Positions 16,618 through 23,706 of a DNA stretch of 64,000 nucleotides are shown here, piece after piece (the first letter of the stretch is position 1; every line of letters begins with the position of its first letter). A program made the translations under genes and the position numbers. The notes under the pieces are model-generated. The model made no database searches. It saw only the letters and a list, made by a program, of their open reading frames with translations, and had not been told where the DNA came from. Origin of the DNA: DASPJR01 sp035628505 (GTDB lineage: Bacteria; Planctomycetota; SZUA-567; H5-PLA8). The stretch is from the NCBI GenBank assembly GCA_035628505.1, contig DASPJR010000114.1, forward strand, positions 1 to 64,000, in the 5' to 3' direction.

Positions 16618-16914
16618 ATGCTATTCATGGGTAAGCTGCTCATCCGCCCCGGCACCGTTGCGCGCGACGTACCTCCTGAAAAAAGCATTCTGATGTTTCT
16701 GCTCGAGCAGCATGCGCGAGTGCATTACTCCTGCCGCCGCGGGCTCTGTGGCCAGGACCTTATCCGCGTGGTGCAAGGCTGGGAGCATCTGAACGCAATC
16801 CAGGAACATGAAGAAGGCACGCTCGAGCTGCTGCGTGTGAAAGATCAACCCATGCGCATGGCCTGCTGCGCGAAGGTGATCGGGGATGGCGAAGTGATAA
16901 TTGAGCTCGTATGA
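16618..16914 (+). CDS. 2Fe-2S ferredoxin with Asp replacing a Cys ligand
   Basis: 98 residues from ATG 16618 (or 95 from ATG 16627). The cluster loop reads SCRRGLCGQDL: Cys39, Cys44, then Asp47 where plant-type ferredoxins have the third Cys, with the last Cys in MACC (Cys83/84). The same C-x4-C-x2-D arrangement is known in SdhB of some succinate dehydrogenases, so a cluster is still feasible. The beginning, LLIRPGTVARDVPPEKSIL, is typical of the beta-grasp fold. It stands alone between the sigma factor gene and the epimerase gene, without an obvious reductase or partner. Confidence 0.8.
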   Translation: MLFMGKLLIRPGTVARDVPPEKSILMFLLEQHARVHYSCRRGLCGQDLIRVVQGWEHLNAIQEHEEGTLELLRVKDQPMRMACCAKVIGDGEVIIELV

Positions 16915-16960
16915 TCGGCGCTTGAATTGCTGCTTCTGGCGCGGCGGTGGGCCAACGAAA

Positions 16961-17100
16961 AACGGCCAAGGCGCCAGGACGCCAAGACGAAAAAGCAGAT
17001 ACGAAGCGCCTTAAAGGCACGGCTAGAAATTTTCCGCATCGCCGATCCAGGGATTTTTAAAGAGCTTATCCTGGCGCCTTGGTGTCTTGGCGGTTTAAAA
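16961..17100. repeat. CGCCAAG-type inverted repeat pair
   Basis: CCAAGGCGCCAGGACGCCAAG-like phrase at 16966-16986 faces CTGGCGCC-TTGGTGTC-TTGGCGG at 17071-17093. The pair flanks about 85 bp directly before the epimerase gene. Confidence 0.65.
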
Positions 17101-17117
17101 GAGAGCGAGGAAATACG

Positions 17118-18068
17118 ATGCGAATCGTCGTGACGGGCGCAGCAGGGTTCCTGGGATCTCATCTGGTCGACAGGCTTCTGGAGCAGGGGCATGAAATCGT
17201 CGGTATAGACAGCCTGATCACAGGATCGGCGGACAATCTCAAGCATCTGGAGAATTCGCGCGAGTTCCGTTTCGTGCGCACGGATGTGACGCAATACATT
17301 CACGTCCCGGGTCCGGTTGATCGCGTGTACCACTTCGCGTCGCCGGCGAGCCCACTCGATTTTCCGCGCGTTCCTGTACACATCCTGAAAGTCGGCGCGC
17401 TCGGAACGCTCAACGCGCTGGGCCTTGCCAAAGCTAAGAACGCGCGGCTGCTGTTGGCTTCCACCAGCGAAGTTTACGGAGATCCGCTGGTTCATCCGCA
17501 GGTGGAAGGCTATTGGGGTAACGTCAATCCCATTGGCGAGCGCAGCATGTACGACGAAGCCAAGCGCTTTGCCGAAGCGCTCACGATGGCCTACCACAAA
17601 CAGAACCAGGTCGAGACGCGCATCGTCCGCATCTTCAACACGTACGGTCCGCGCATGCGCCTCGATGACGGCCGCGTGCTGCCTAACTTTGTACGCGCCG
17701 CCCTCAACAATGAGCCCATTCCCGTGCATGGGGACGGCAGCCAGACACGCAGCTTCTGCTACGTCGACGATCTGCTGCGCGGCATCATGCTGCTGATGGA
17801 ATCGAAGGTGGATGTGCCGGTAAACATCGGAAATCCGCAGGAAATCACGGTGCTCGAGTTCGCCAAAGAGATCATTGAATTGCTCGGCTCGAAAAGCCAG
17901 ATCGTCTACAAGCCTCTTCCCAAGGACGATCCCGTGCGCCGTCGGCCGGATATCACGCGCGCGAAGACCGAACTGGGCTGGGAGCCGCAGATCTCCCGCC
18001 GCGAAGGGCTCGCTAAGACGCTCGAAGACTTCAAACGGCGCTTCCGCGAGAAGGCCGGAACGGCTTAA
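17118..18068 (+). CDS. NAD-dependent epimerase, UDP-glucuronate decarboxylase-like
   Basis: 316 residues from the ATG at 17118 with a GCGAGGA site upstream. A short-chain dehydrogenase of the extended type: GAAGFLGSH nucleotide loop (7-15), the DxxV motif near residue 55, the STSEVYGDP region and the SMYDEAKR catalytic Tyr/Lys. ASPASPLDF and the WGNVNPIGERSMYDEAKR context are typical of UDP-glucuronate decarboxylase (UXS), which makes UDP-xylose. The UDP-glucose 6-dehydrogenase that would supply UDP-glucuronate is at 60.2 kb. Probably cytosolic and for surface glycans. A sister specificity such as dTDP-glucose dehydratase is less likely. Confidence 0.85.
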   Translation: MRIVVTGAAGFLGSHLVDRLLEQGHEIVGIDSLITGSADNLKHLENSREFRFVRTDVTQYIHVPGPVDRVYHFASPASPLDFPRVPVHILKVGALGTLNALGLAKAKNARLLLASTSEVYGDPLVHPQVEGYWGNVNPIGERSMYDEAKRFAEALTMAYHKQNQVETRIVRIFNTYGPRMRLDDGRVLPNFVRAALNNEPIPVHGDGSQTRSFCYVDDLLRGIMLLMESKVDVPVNIGNPQEITVLEFAKEIIELLGSKSQIVYKPLPKDDPVRRRPDITRAKTELGWEPQISRREGLAKTLEDFKRRFREKAGTA

Positions 18069-18096
18069 CGACTTCAACACGAAGTCACGAAGGACA

Positions 18097-18127
18097 CGGA
18101 GAGCACGGACACGGCTCTCCGTTTTTT
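18097..18127 (+). terminator. Intrinsic terminator built from an ACGGAGAG repeat
   Basis: CGGAGAGC (18097-18104) and GCTCTCCG (18114-18121) with a 9-base loop, then six T. The upstream arm belongs to the CACGAAGGACACGGAG phrase repeat (18076-18104), so the repeat seems to have become the terminator of the epimerase gene. Confidence 0.85.
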
Positions 18128-18130
18128 ATT

Positions 18131-18586
18131 TCAATGCACACGCTGCCTATCGTCTTCGCGGTGAAGCGATGACTGCGAAGGCAACATCTCCGCAGCAGGC
18201 ATATTCAGCTCGCGCTTGAGCATCTGCTCGGAAATAATCAGATTGATCTGAGAGACGAACTCGCGCGCTTCGGGCCGTGCCTTTCGAGCGATGTCCACTG
18301 TGAGCGAGCGCTGTTTGGCGCCGGGAATGTTCTGCATCGCGGCGAGTGAATGCCCGGTGATCGTCAGGGATGCAAAGAAACCGAAGAAGCCGTTGCTGAA
18401 CGACGCTTTTTCAATGTCGCTGAAGGAAAGGCGGATCTCCGAGACGGGGCTCTTCACAACATTGAAAACGTTGTCCTGAGTCTGGACCTCGAACACTATC
18501 GCATCGCTCTCAAGCCGCGCCAGTCCGTGCAGCGTGCCGAAGCCGAGCCAGACGTTATCGAGACTGAATTCGATTTTCGGTGCCAT
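18131..18586 (-). CDS. Unknown conserved-looking cytosolic protein
   Basis: 151 residues from the ATG at 18586 (MAPKIEFSL); the longer frame to 18691 is not supported. A beta-rich region (about 1-100) with LDNVWLGFGTLHGLARLESDAIVFEVQT suggests a PH-like or small beta-barrel fold, followed by a helix (PEAREFVSQINLIISEQML) and a loose C-terminus. No signal peptide or membrane segment. It lies downstream of the glycosyltransferase gene on the same strand. Function unknown. Confidence 0.55.
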   Translation of the reverse strand: MAPKIEFSLDNVWLGFGTLHGLARLESDAIVFEVQTQDNVFNVVKSPVSEIRLSFSDIEKASFSNGFFGFFASLTITGHSLAAMQNIPGAKQRSLTVDIARKARPEAREFVSQINLIISEQMLKRELNMPAAEMLPSQSSLHREDDRQRVH

Positions 18587-18687
18587 AAAAAACAGCGTAC
18601 TCAGGCGTACCGTGAATTCTACACGAAAGAATTTCAGCGTTTGAAGGACGTTACTGAGTCGCAGTCTTCTGCTTTGCGCGCATCCGT

Positions 18688-19725
18688 TCACTTCGCTGTC
18701 AGTTCAGCGAGTGCCGCAGCGACCTCAGCCGGTCTTATCATTTTCAGACAATCATAGTGCCCGAACTTACAGGTGCGCTTCAGGCACGGGCTGCATTCAA
18801 TCTGCTTGTAGAGAATCCTCGTGCGCGGCCCAAGCGGACCCGTGCGATCTGCGCGCGTGCTGCCGAAAATGCCAACCGTCGGCTTGCCCAGCGCGCCGGC
18901 CACATGCATAGAGCCAGAATCATTTCCAGCGAAACCAGAACAAAGTGACAGCATCGCCAGCGCTTCGCCGACGCTCGTTTCTCCCGCGGCGACGATCGCC
19001 CCGCTCTTGGATCGCTCGGCGACCTCGTCGGATTTCATGCGTTCGCTCGGCGCACCGACCAGCACGCATTCGCTGCCATCGCGTGCGGCCAATAAATCGA
19101 TCAGCTCCGCGTAAAGCTCAGCCGGCCATTCTTTCGCAGGCCCATACGCGGCTGCGACGGCCAGGCCGATCAATGGTTTATCTGGACGCTTGCGGCGCGT
19201 TGACAGCCAGGCGCTCATTTTTTCGCGCGCAGCGGGTGAGACATCCGGGACAAAGGCATCCGTGGTACCGTCGATGCCGAGCGTCTCGCGCAGCATGTGC
19301 AGGTAGTAGTTGACCTGGTGCACTTCAAGAATCTCAGCCGTCGCGCGCGCCTTCCGGTTCAGCAGCATGCCCCGCGCATCGCGCGCAAAGCCGGCACGAT
19401 GTGGAATGCGCGCAAGGAAAGGCCAGAGCGCAGAATCGAAGCTGTTGGGAAACAGGATTGCCAGATCGAAGCGTTTCTCCCGCAGAGAGGAAGCCAGCCG
19501 GCTGCGATCGGAAAGGCCCCTGAAGAATCCTTTTCGCAAACGATAGGGAATGATTTCGTCAATCCATGTAGCGCCATCGAAGAAACTGGCCAACTCGCTC
19601 TTGATGAGCACGCTGATATGCGCTTTTGGAAAATTTTGACGCACCGCGCGCAGCGCCGGAAGGCTCATAACGATGTCGCCGAGCCAGTTTACTTCCTTGA
19701 TCAGAATACGCTGGGGATTCAGCAT
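18688..19725 (-). CDS. waaF: Glycosyltransferase family 9, LPS heptosyltransferase II-like
   Basis: 345 residues from the ATG at 19725, MLNPQRILIKEVNWLGDIVMSLPALRA in pieces, the typical GT9 start; the upstream TTG at 19758 is less likely. Other landmarks: LFPNSFDSALWPFLARIPHR, AAAYGPAKEWPAELYAELI, GNDSGSMHVAGALGKPTVGIFG and the Cys-containing SPCLKRTCKFGHYDCLKMI end. WaaF transfers heptose to the inner core of lipopolysaccharide at the cytosolic face of the inner membrane, so this gene indicates an outer membrane with LPS. Alone among glycan genes locally; other core genes must be elsewhere. Confidence 0.85.
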   Translation of the reverse strand: MLNPQRILIKEVNWLGDIVMSLPALRAVRQNFPKAHISVLIKSELASFFDGATWIDEIIPYRLRKGFFRGLSDRSRLASSLREKRFDLAILFPNSFDSALWPFLARIPHRAGFARDARGMLLNRKARATAEILEVHQVNYYLHMLRETLGIDGTTDAFVPDVSPAAREKMSAWLSTRRKRPDKPLIGLAVAAAYGPAKEWPAELYAELIDLLAARDGSECVLVGAPSERMKSDEVAERSKSGAIVAAGETSVGEALAMLSLCSGFAGNDSGSMHVAGALGKPTVGIFGSTRADRTGPLGPRTRILYKQIECSPCLKRTCKFGHYDCLKMIRPAEVAAALAELTAK

Positions 19726-19852
19726 CTGCGGCAGGCTCTTTGCAACCAAGCACAGCAATTGCGCACGTGTGGCAACAGTGTGCAGGGGAGGGGAAATAGT
19801 AGAATCAGCATATCAAAACGCAATGCCTTAATTTATTGAACCGGAAGCCGTT

Positions 19853-20785
19853 ATGAAAATTGAAAAGTCCCGCAGGTGCGTCACTGCCGCAGTGACTGTT
19901 CTCTGTTCGTTTGTTTTCATGTTTTCCTTTATGCAGCAGAAGGCCGCCGGGTTTCTGGCCTTCACCTCTGTGAACGGCACGCCGTTCACCTGGAATTTGA
20001 ACGCACTCAACAATGGGCAGGTCCTCTGGCAGGTCGATCCCACGGCGCCCCCGCTTTTGCGCGAGTCCATGCTCGCCATCACGCAAGCCTGGTCTGACGC
20101 GAGCGGCGGCGTTCTGAAGTTTGCCGAAGGCGCCGGTGGCATCACCGTGGTGTGGGATGATGAGGGCACCGAGATTCCCGACGGCCTGTTCCTGGCGTAC
20201 ACCACGTTTTACGCCACCAGCGACAACCGGATCGCGTCGGCCGAGATTGTCGTGAATGCCAAATGGTACAGCTGGCAGCGCGGCGGCTATGGCGGAGTCG
20301 GACCGATTCTGCCGAGCGGTCTGCGCGAAGCCAATCTCGACAGCGTCATGCTTCATGAACTGGGTCACGCCATCGGCCTGGACCATTCCGACCGCAAGCC
20401 CGAGAGCATCGTTGGCACGTACAGCTTCAACGATCTTCCGACGATGAATTCGGTCATCTATCCGGGGGCGGAGACGCTGCATGTCGACGACATTTCCGGC
20501 GCCCGAGCGCTGTACAACGGGCCCGTGGAACCTATCGAAATTCTTTCGCCGCTGACGATCACGGCCACACCCAACCTCGTCAAACCGCGCCAGCGCCTGA
20601 TGCTCACCGAAGCGCTCAAAGACCCGAATACGACGTGGGATCTGGGCGACGGGACGAAGGCTGTCGGATCGAAGATCCGCCACCGCTACACGGCCGAAGG
20701 GCTTTATACGGTCACCGCCGAGTGCAACGGCCAGACCGGCAGCACGCTCGTGAAGGTTGAAAAGAAGAAGAAAAAGAAAAAGTGA
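19853..20785 (+). CDS. Exported matrixin-like zinc metalloprotease with PKD domain
   Basis: 310 residues, with a hydrophobic signal segment after a basic start. The catalytic domain contains HELGHAIGLDHSD near residues 167-179, the HExxHxxGxxH zinc motif of M10 matrixins, with an upstream metal-site region (SAEIVVNAKWYS) and a downstream PTMNSVIYPG that gives the Met-turn. Residues about 235-300 form a PKD domain (TTWDLGDGTKAVGSKIRHRYTAEGLYTVT in pieces). It ends in a run of seven lysines. Probably a secreted or surface protease. The poly-Lys end is unusual and may bind an anionic surface. Confidence 0.85.
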   Translation: MKIEKSRRCVTAAVTVLCSFVFMFSFMQQKAAGFLAFTSVNGTPFTWNLNALNNGQVLWQVDPTAPPLLRESMLAITQAWSDASGGVLKFAEGAGGITVVWDDEGTEIPDGLFLAYTTFYATSDNRIASAEIVVNAKWYSWQRGGYGGVGPILPSGLREANLDSVMLHELGHAIGLDHSDRKPESIVGTYSFNDLPTMNSVIYPGAETLHVDDISGARALYNGPVEPIEILSPLTITATPNLVKPRQRLMLTEALKDPNTTWDLGDGTKAVGSKIRHRYTAEGLYTVTAECNGQTGSTLVKVEKKKKKKK

Positions 20786-20807
20786 AGTCATTCCTTTTCT
20801 CAAGAAC

Positions 20808-20845
20808 GAAGCGTGGGGCAGATCGTCTGCCCCACGCTTCTTTTA
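20808..20845. terminator. Strong bidirectional terminator
   Basis: A perfect 15-bp stem (20808-20822 with 20826-20840) and a 3-base loop, followed by TTTTATTA. It separates convergent genes ending at 20785 and 20872, and can serve both. Confidence 0.93.
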
Positions 20846-20871
20846 TTACTTAACAGGGTCTGCAGCCGCTT

Positions 20872-21510
20872 TTAAGGCGCGGGCGTCGGCTCTTTGTAGT
20901 CCGGCACTGGCGGCATGAGGATGATGTCCGGCGGCCATTCCAGACTGCTCCTGGCGCCGATCTCGCGCAGCTTTGGCCAGTACTTGTTAAAGAGAGGGTG
21001 CGGCTTGCGCGTGCCGGAATAATTGATGTGCCACGTGTAGAACAAGCGGAAATAGCTGGCGCACTCTTTCTTGATGAACTGGCTTGAATGCGTGGGCTGG
21101 TACATATCGATGTATTCCATGAAGACGTCCGGCGCCTTCGGATGCGCGGGGCCCCAGCCGGTCTTGCCGTCGGGGCTGCACATCCCCTTGAGCTTGTTGG
21201 ACAGGATCTGACGCGCGTATTCTTCGCCGTTCTGGGCTTTTCCGTAATCGTAGCCCATGAATTCCTTGTACATCTGCATGGCCGTTTCCGTGTCCAGGCA
21301 GACGCGGCCGCGGAAGTGCGCGAGATTGATCCAGCTGTCGGCCAGCTCGCTGTTGCGCCGCTCGCTTTCAGGAAGTTCGTTGTACGCGTTGACGATGCGG
21401 TCCTTCATCCACTTGTGGCCGGATGGAGTGAAGATGAAGCCGCTCAGGAAAAGAATTCCGCACAGCGCCGCGATCGCGAGCTTCCATTTCCAACTCATGG
21501 GCTTGGCCAT
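20872..21510 (-). CDS. Unknown membrane-anchored protein
   Basis: 212 residues with GGAGAGA upstream of the ATG at 21510. One N-terminal membrane helix (about 9-29, KLAIAALCGILFLSGFIF); the rest is a soluble, aromatic-rich domain with three cysteines (RVCLDTE, GMCSPDG, KECASYF) that is probably periplasmic. The Pro-rich C-terminus has PPDIILMPPVPDYKEPTPAP. No family recognised. Confidence 0.65.
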   Translation of the reverse strand: MAKPMSWKWKLAIAALCGILFLSGFIFTPSGHKWMKDRIVNAYNELPESERRNSELADSWINLAHFRGRVCLDTETAMQMYKEFMGYDYGKAQNGEEYARQILSNKLKGMCSPDGKTGWGPAHPKAPDVFMEYIDMYQPTHSSQFIKKECASYFRLFYTWHINYSGTRKPHPLFNKYWPKLREIGARSSLEWPPDIILMPPVPDYKEPTPAP

Positions 21511-21697
21511 AGAATTCTCTCTCCGCTTGAGACCGACTGCGTTTTTACCACTTGCCTGATTCTATAATCAAGTCTTCCGGCCGCAAATTCCTCGCCATCC
21601 GAATCTTCAGCGAGACGCGCCTGGAGCTGCTTCAAAGCGACGCTTTTTGTCGGCGTCCCGTCAATTTACGGCACGCACTGACCAAAGCGGGAGTGGT

Positions 21698-21726
21698 AAA
21701 AAAAGCGGCGCCTGCCCGGGCGCCGC
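21698..21726 (-). terminator. Intrinsic terminator of the HEAT-repeat gene
   Basis: Read on the minus strand: GCGGCGCC, 6-base loop, GGCGCCGC, then seven T (21704-21698). It lies 17 bp past the stop codon of the HEAT-repeat gene. Confidence 0.92.
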
Positions 21727-21742
21727 CTGCTGGAAGTTTTCC

Positions 21743-22996
21743 TTACCGCAGCGAGGTCGGGATCGTTTCGTTCCCGTCGCCGGTGCGCAGCGCGCCATCG
21801 CGTTCGCGGCGCGCGTCCGGAACGCGCGGGGTGTCTGTCTGAATCCAGTCCGGCCGGCCGCGGATTACCGTGATGATGCCGCGCCATTCCTCGCTGTCCT
21901 TGGCTTCTTCGCCCGTCAGCAGCACCAGTGTTTCGTGCGCCGCACGCTTGACTTTCGGATCGTCATTGTCCACCTGCTCAGCCAGGAATTCGAGCACGGA
22001 CAGATCCTTGATGTATGAAAGCGTCTTGATCAGCTCGGCGCGGCCGTTCCTGTAGCGCTGGTACGCTTTCATGATGTAGCTCGGCGCGCGCTTGTCGCCC
22101 AGCTTTGACGTCAACGCCAGCGCCGCCGTTTCGCGCAGCTTCTCGTCGTGTTCATCCAGCACCGCCGCCAGCAGCGCTTCGGCCGATTCCTTCTGCCTGG
22201 CGCGCAGCTCGCCCAGCGCGAACGCCGCACACACGCGCGTGTCGCTGTCGCCCGACGTTTTGAGCAGTTTGGTGAGCGGCTCGATCGCGGTGGCGTTGCC
22301 GAGGTATCCAAGAGCGGTGGCCACGCCGTCGAGCTTCTCGGTGCGGCTGGAAAGCTTGGCCAGCAGTTCTTTCAGCGTCACTTCATCTGAGAGCGCCACA
22401 ATCGCCTTGGCGGCCTGGGCGCGAACCGGCTTGGAACGATCAGTCAGCATCAGCGTGATGGCGCGGATCACGTTGTCGCTCTTGTCGCCCATGCGGCCGA
22501 CGGCGTCGACGACTCCGCCGCGCTTGCGGTCGCTCTCCTGCTCCATCTTGGCCAGCAGGAAGGGAACGACGCGCTTGCCTTCACCAGCCAGCGTGCGCAT
22601 CATCGAATCGTATTCTTTGTCGTCTGCGTTTTCGAAAACGTTCAGAGCGCGATCGACGAGTTCCTTGAGCATCTTCTCGTCTTTCTTGGCCAGCTCGGTG
22701 ATTTTCTTCTGCAGCGTCGCGGTGTCTTCCTTGCTCCAGTTGCCTTCCTTGGCGGCATCCTGGATGTCGATGATCGCTTCAGGCGACGAATCGAAGCGGA
22801 AGGTCGAACCCGTGTTGCGCTGGGTGGGATCGGCGGAGGGCTCCATCAGCTTAAGGATGACTTCGAGCGCCACGCCTTTGCGGACCATGTTCAGGACCTT
22901 CTTGTTGTCCAGAACTTCACCCGCGGTGGCGCCTGCGCAGATCGCGGCAAGAGCGATAACGGAAACAATACGGATGGAACGAACGAAGTAACTCAC
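21743..22996 (-). CDS. Exported HEAT-repeat protein
   Basis: 417 residues if started at the GTG at 22996, which is 6 bases after the AGGAG site; an ATG at 23002 directly abuts that site and is less suitable. A signal peptide follows (SYFVRSIRIVSVIALAAICAGATAGE). From about 150 to 400 there are five or six HEAT-type helical pairs (KPVRAQAAKAIVALSDE, DSDTRVCAAFALGEL, HDEKLRETAALALTSKLGDKRA in pieces, DPKVKRAAHETLVLLTGEEA). Probably a periplasmic or surface scaffold. No catalytic site is evident. Confidence 0.8.
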   Translation of the reverse strand: MSYFVRSIRIVSVIALAAICAGATAGEVLDNKKVLNMVRKGVALEVILKLMEPSADPTQRNTGSTFRFDSSPEAIIDIQDAAKEGNWSKEDTATLQKKITELAKKDEKMLKELVDRALNVFENADDKEYDSMMRTLAGEGKRVVPFLLAKMEQESDRKRGGVVDAVGRMGDKSDNVIRAITLMLTDRSKPVRAQAAKAIVALSDEVTLKELLAKLSSRTEKLDGVATALGYLGNATAIEPLTKLLKTSGDSDTRVCAAFALGELRARQKESAEALLAAVLDEHDEKLRETAALALTSKLGDKRAPSYIMKAYQRYRNGRAELIKTLSYIKDLSVLEFLAEQVDNDDPKVKRAAHETLVLLTGEEAKDSEEWRGIITVIRGRPDWIQTDTPRVPDARRERDGALRTGDGNETIPTSLR

Positions 22997-23002
22997 GGTC
23001 AT

Positions 23003-23706
23003 CTCCTGAATGCCAGCACGCGGCAGAGATTTCTGCCTGTCAATCAAGACTTGCGTAGCGGGCGCAGTCCTACGCGGGACGCTGCAAGCCATTAAAGAAA
23101 GACGTTTTCGCGGTAAACCAACCGCGCACGCCGATCCCAAAAGGAATCTCAAGCTAGTGTCGTCTCATCTTTCGTCATTTTGCGCCCAAAAGCAAACAAA
23201 ATCGCTATATGCTCTGCCCGCTCAAGTCCCCTCGTCGGGCCGGAAAAAGCCTCCCGCCCGCACAGCGATGCAAACAATTGCACGTGTGCAGAAGTTTTAC
23301 GCCCGCCAAAAGCGATGCAACTCCCGTGTTCGCATGACCTTGCCTGAGTTTTCCGATTTCTTGCCTCGGGGCAGAATCTTATCGAACTCACCCCAGCTTG
23401 TTTAAAAATGTTTAAACGATTTTAAACAAGCTCATCCAAATGGTTCCCTAAACAATGACGCATGAGCCGGGCATTTATTGCATGGAATCTGCGAAGAATC
23501 GTCTGGAACACAACTTCAACACGGAGGCACGGAGAGCACGGAGATCGCAGAGATTGGTTGCATTGTGACGCTTGTAGTGCTATTGGCTCCGAAGCTTTCA
23601 AGAGTCCGCCCCGCGAAGAGGGGTGTATTCGGCTCTGTCCTGGAAACTTCTCTGGCGTATGTCTCAAGAGAGTTTTCCAGGATAGAGCCTACAAAGGAAC
23701 CCGCCC
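23003..23706. promoter_or_regulatory. Divergent intergenic region with a 38-bp palindrome
   Basis: No convincing gene. A nearly complete palindrome lies at 23395-23432: AGCTTGTTTAAAA and TTTTAAACAAGCT as perfect 13-base arms around a smaller palindrome GTTTAAAC (23410-23417), so GTTTAAA occurs three times. It may be an operator for one or both of the divergent genes. ACGGAGGCACGGAGAGCACGG phrase repeats follow at about 23520-23545. Confidence 0.6.

Noticed and set aside
16845..18080. Minus-strand open frame of 411 codons
   Set aside because: Complementary to the UXS-like epimerase, which has all family motifs.
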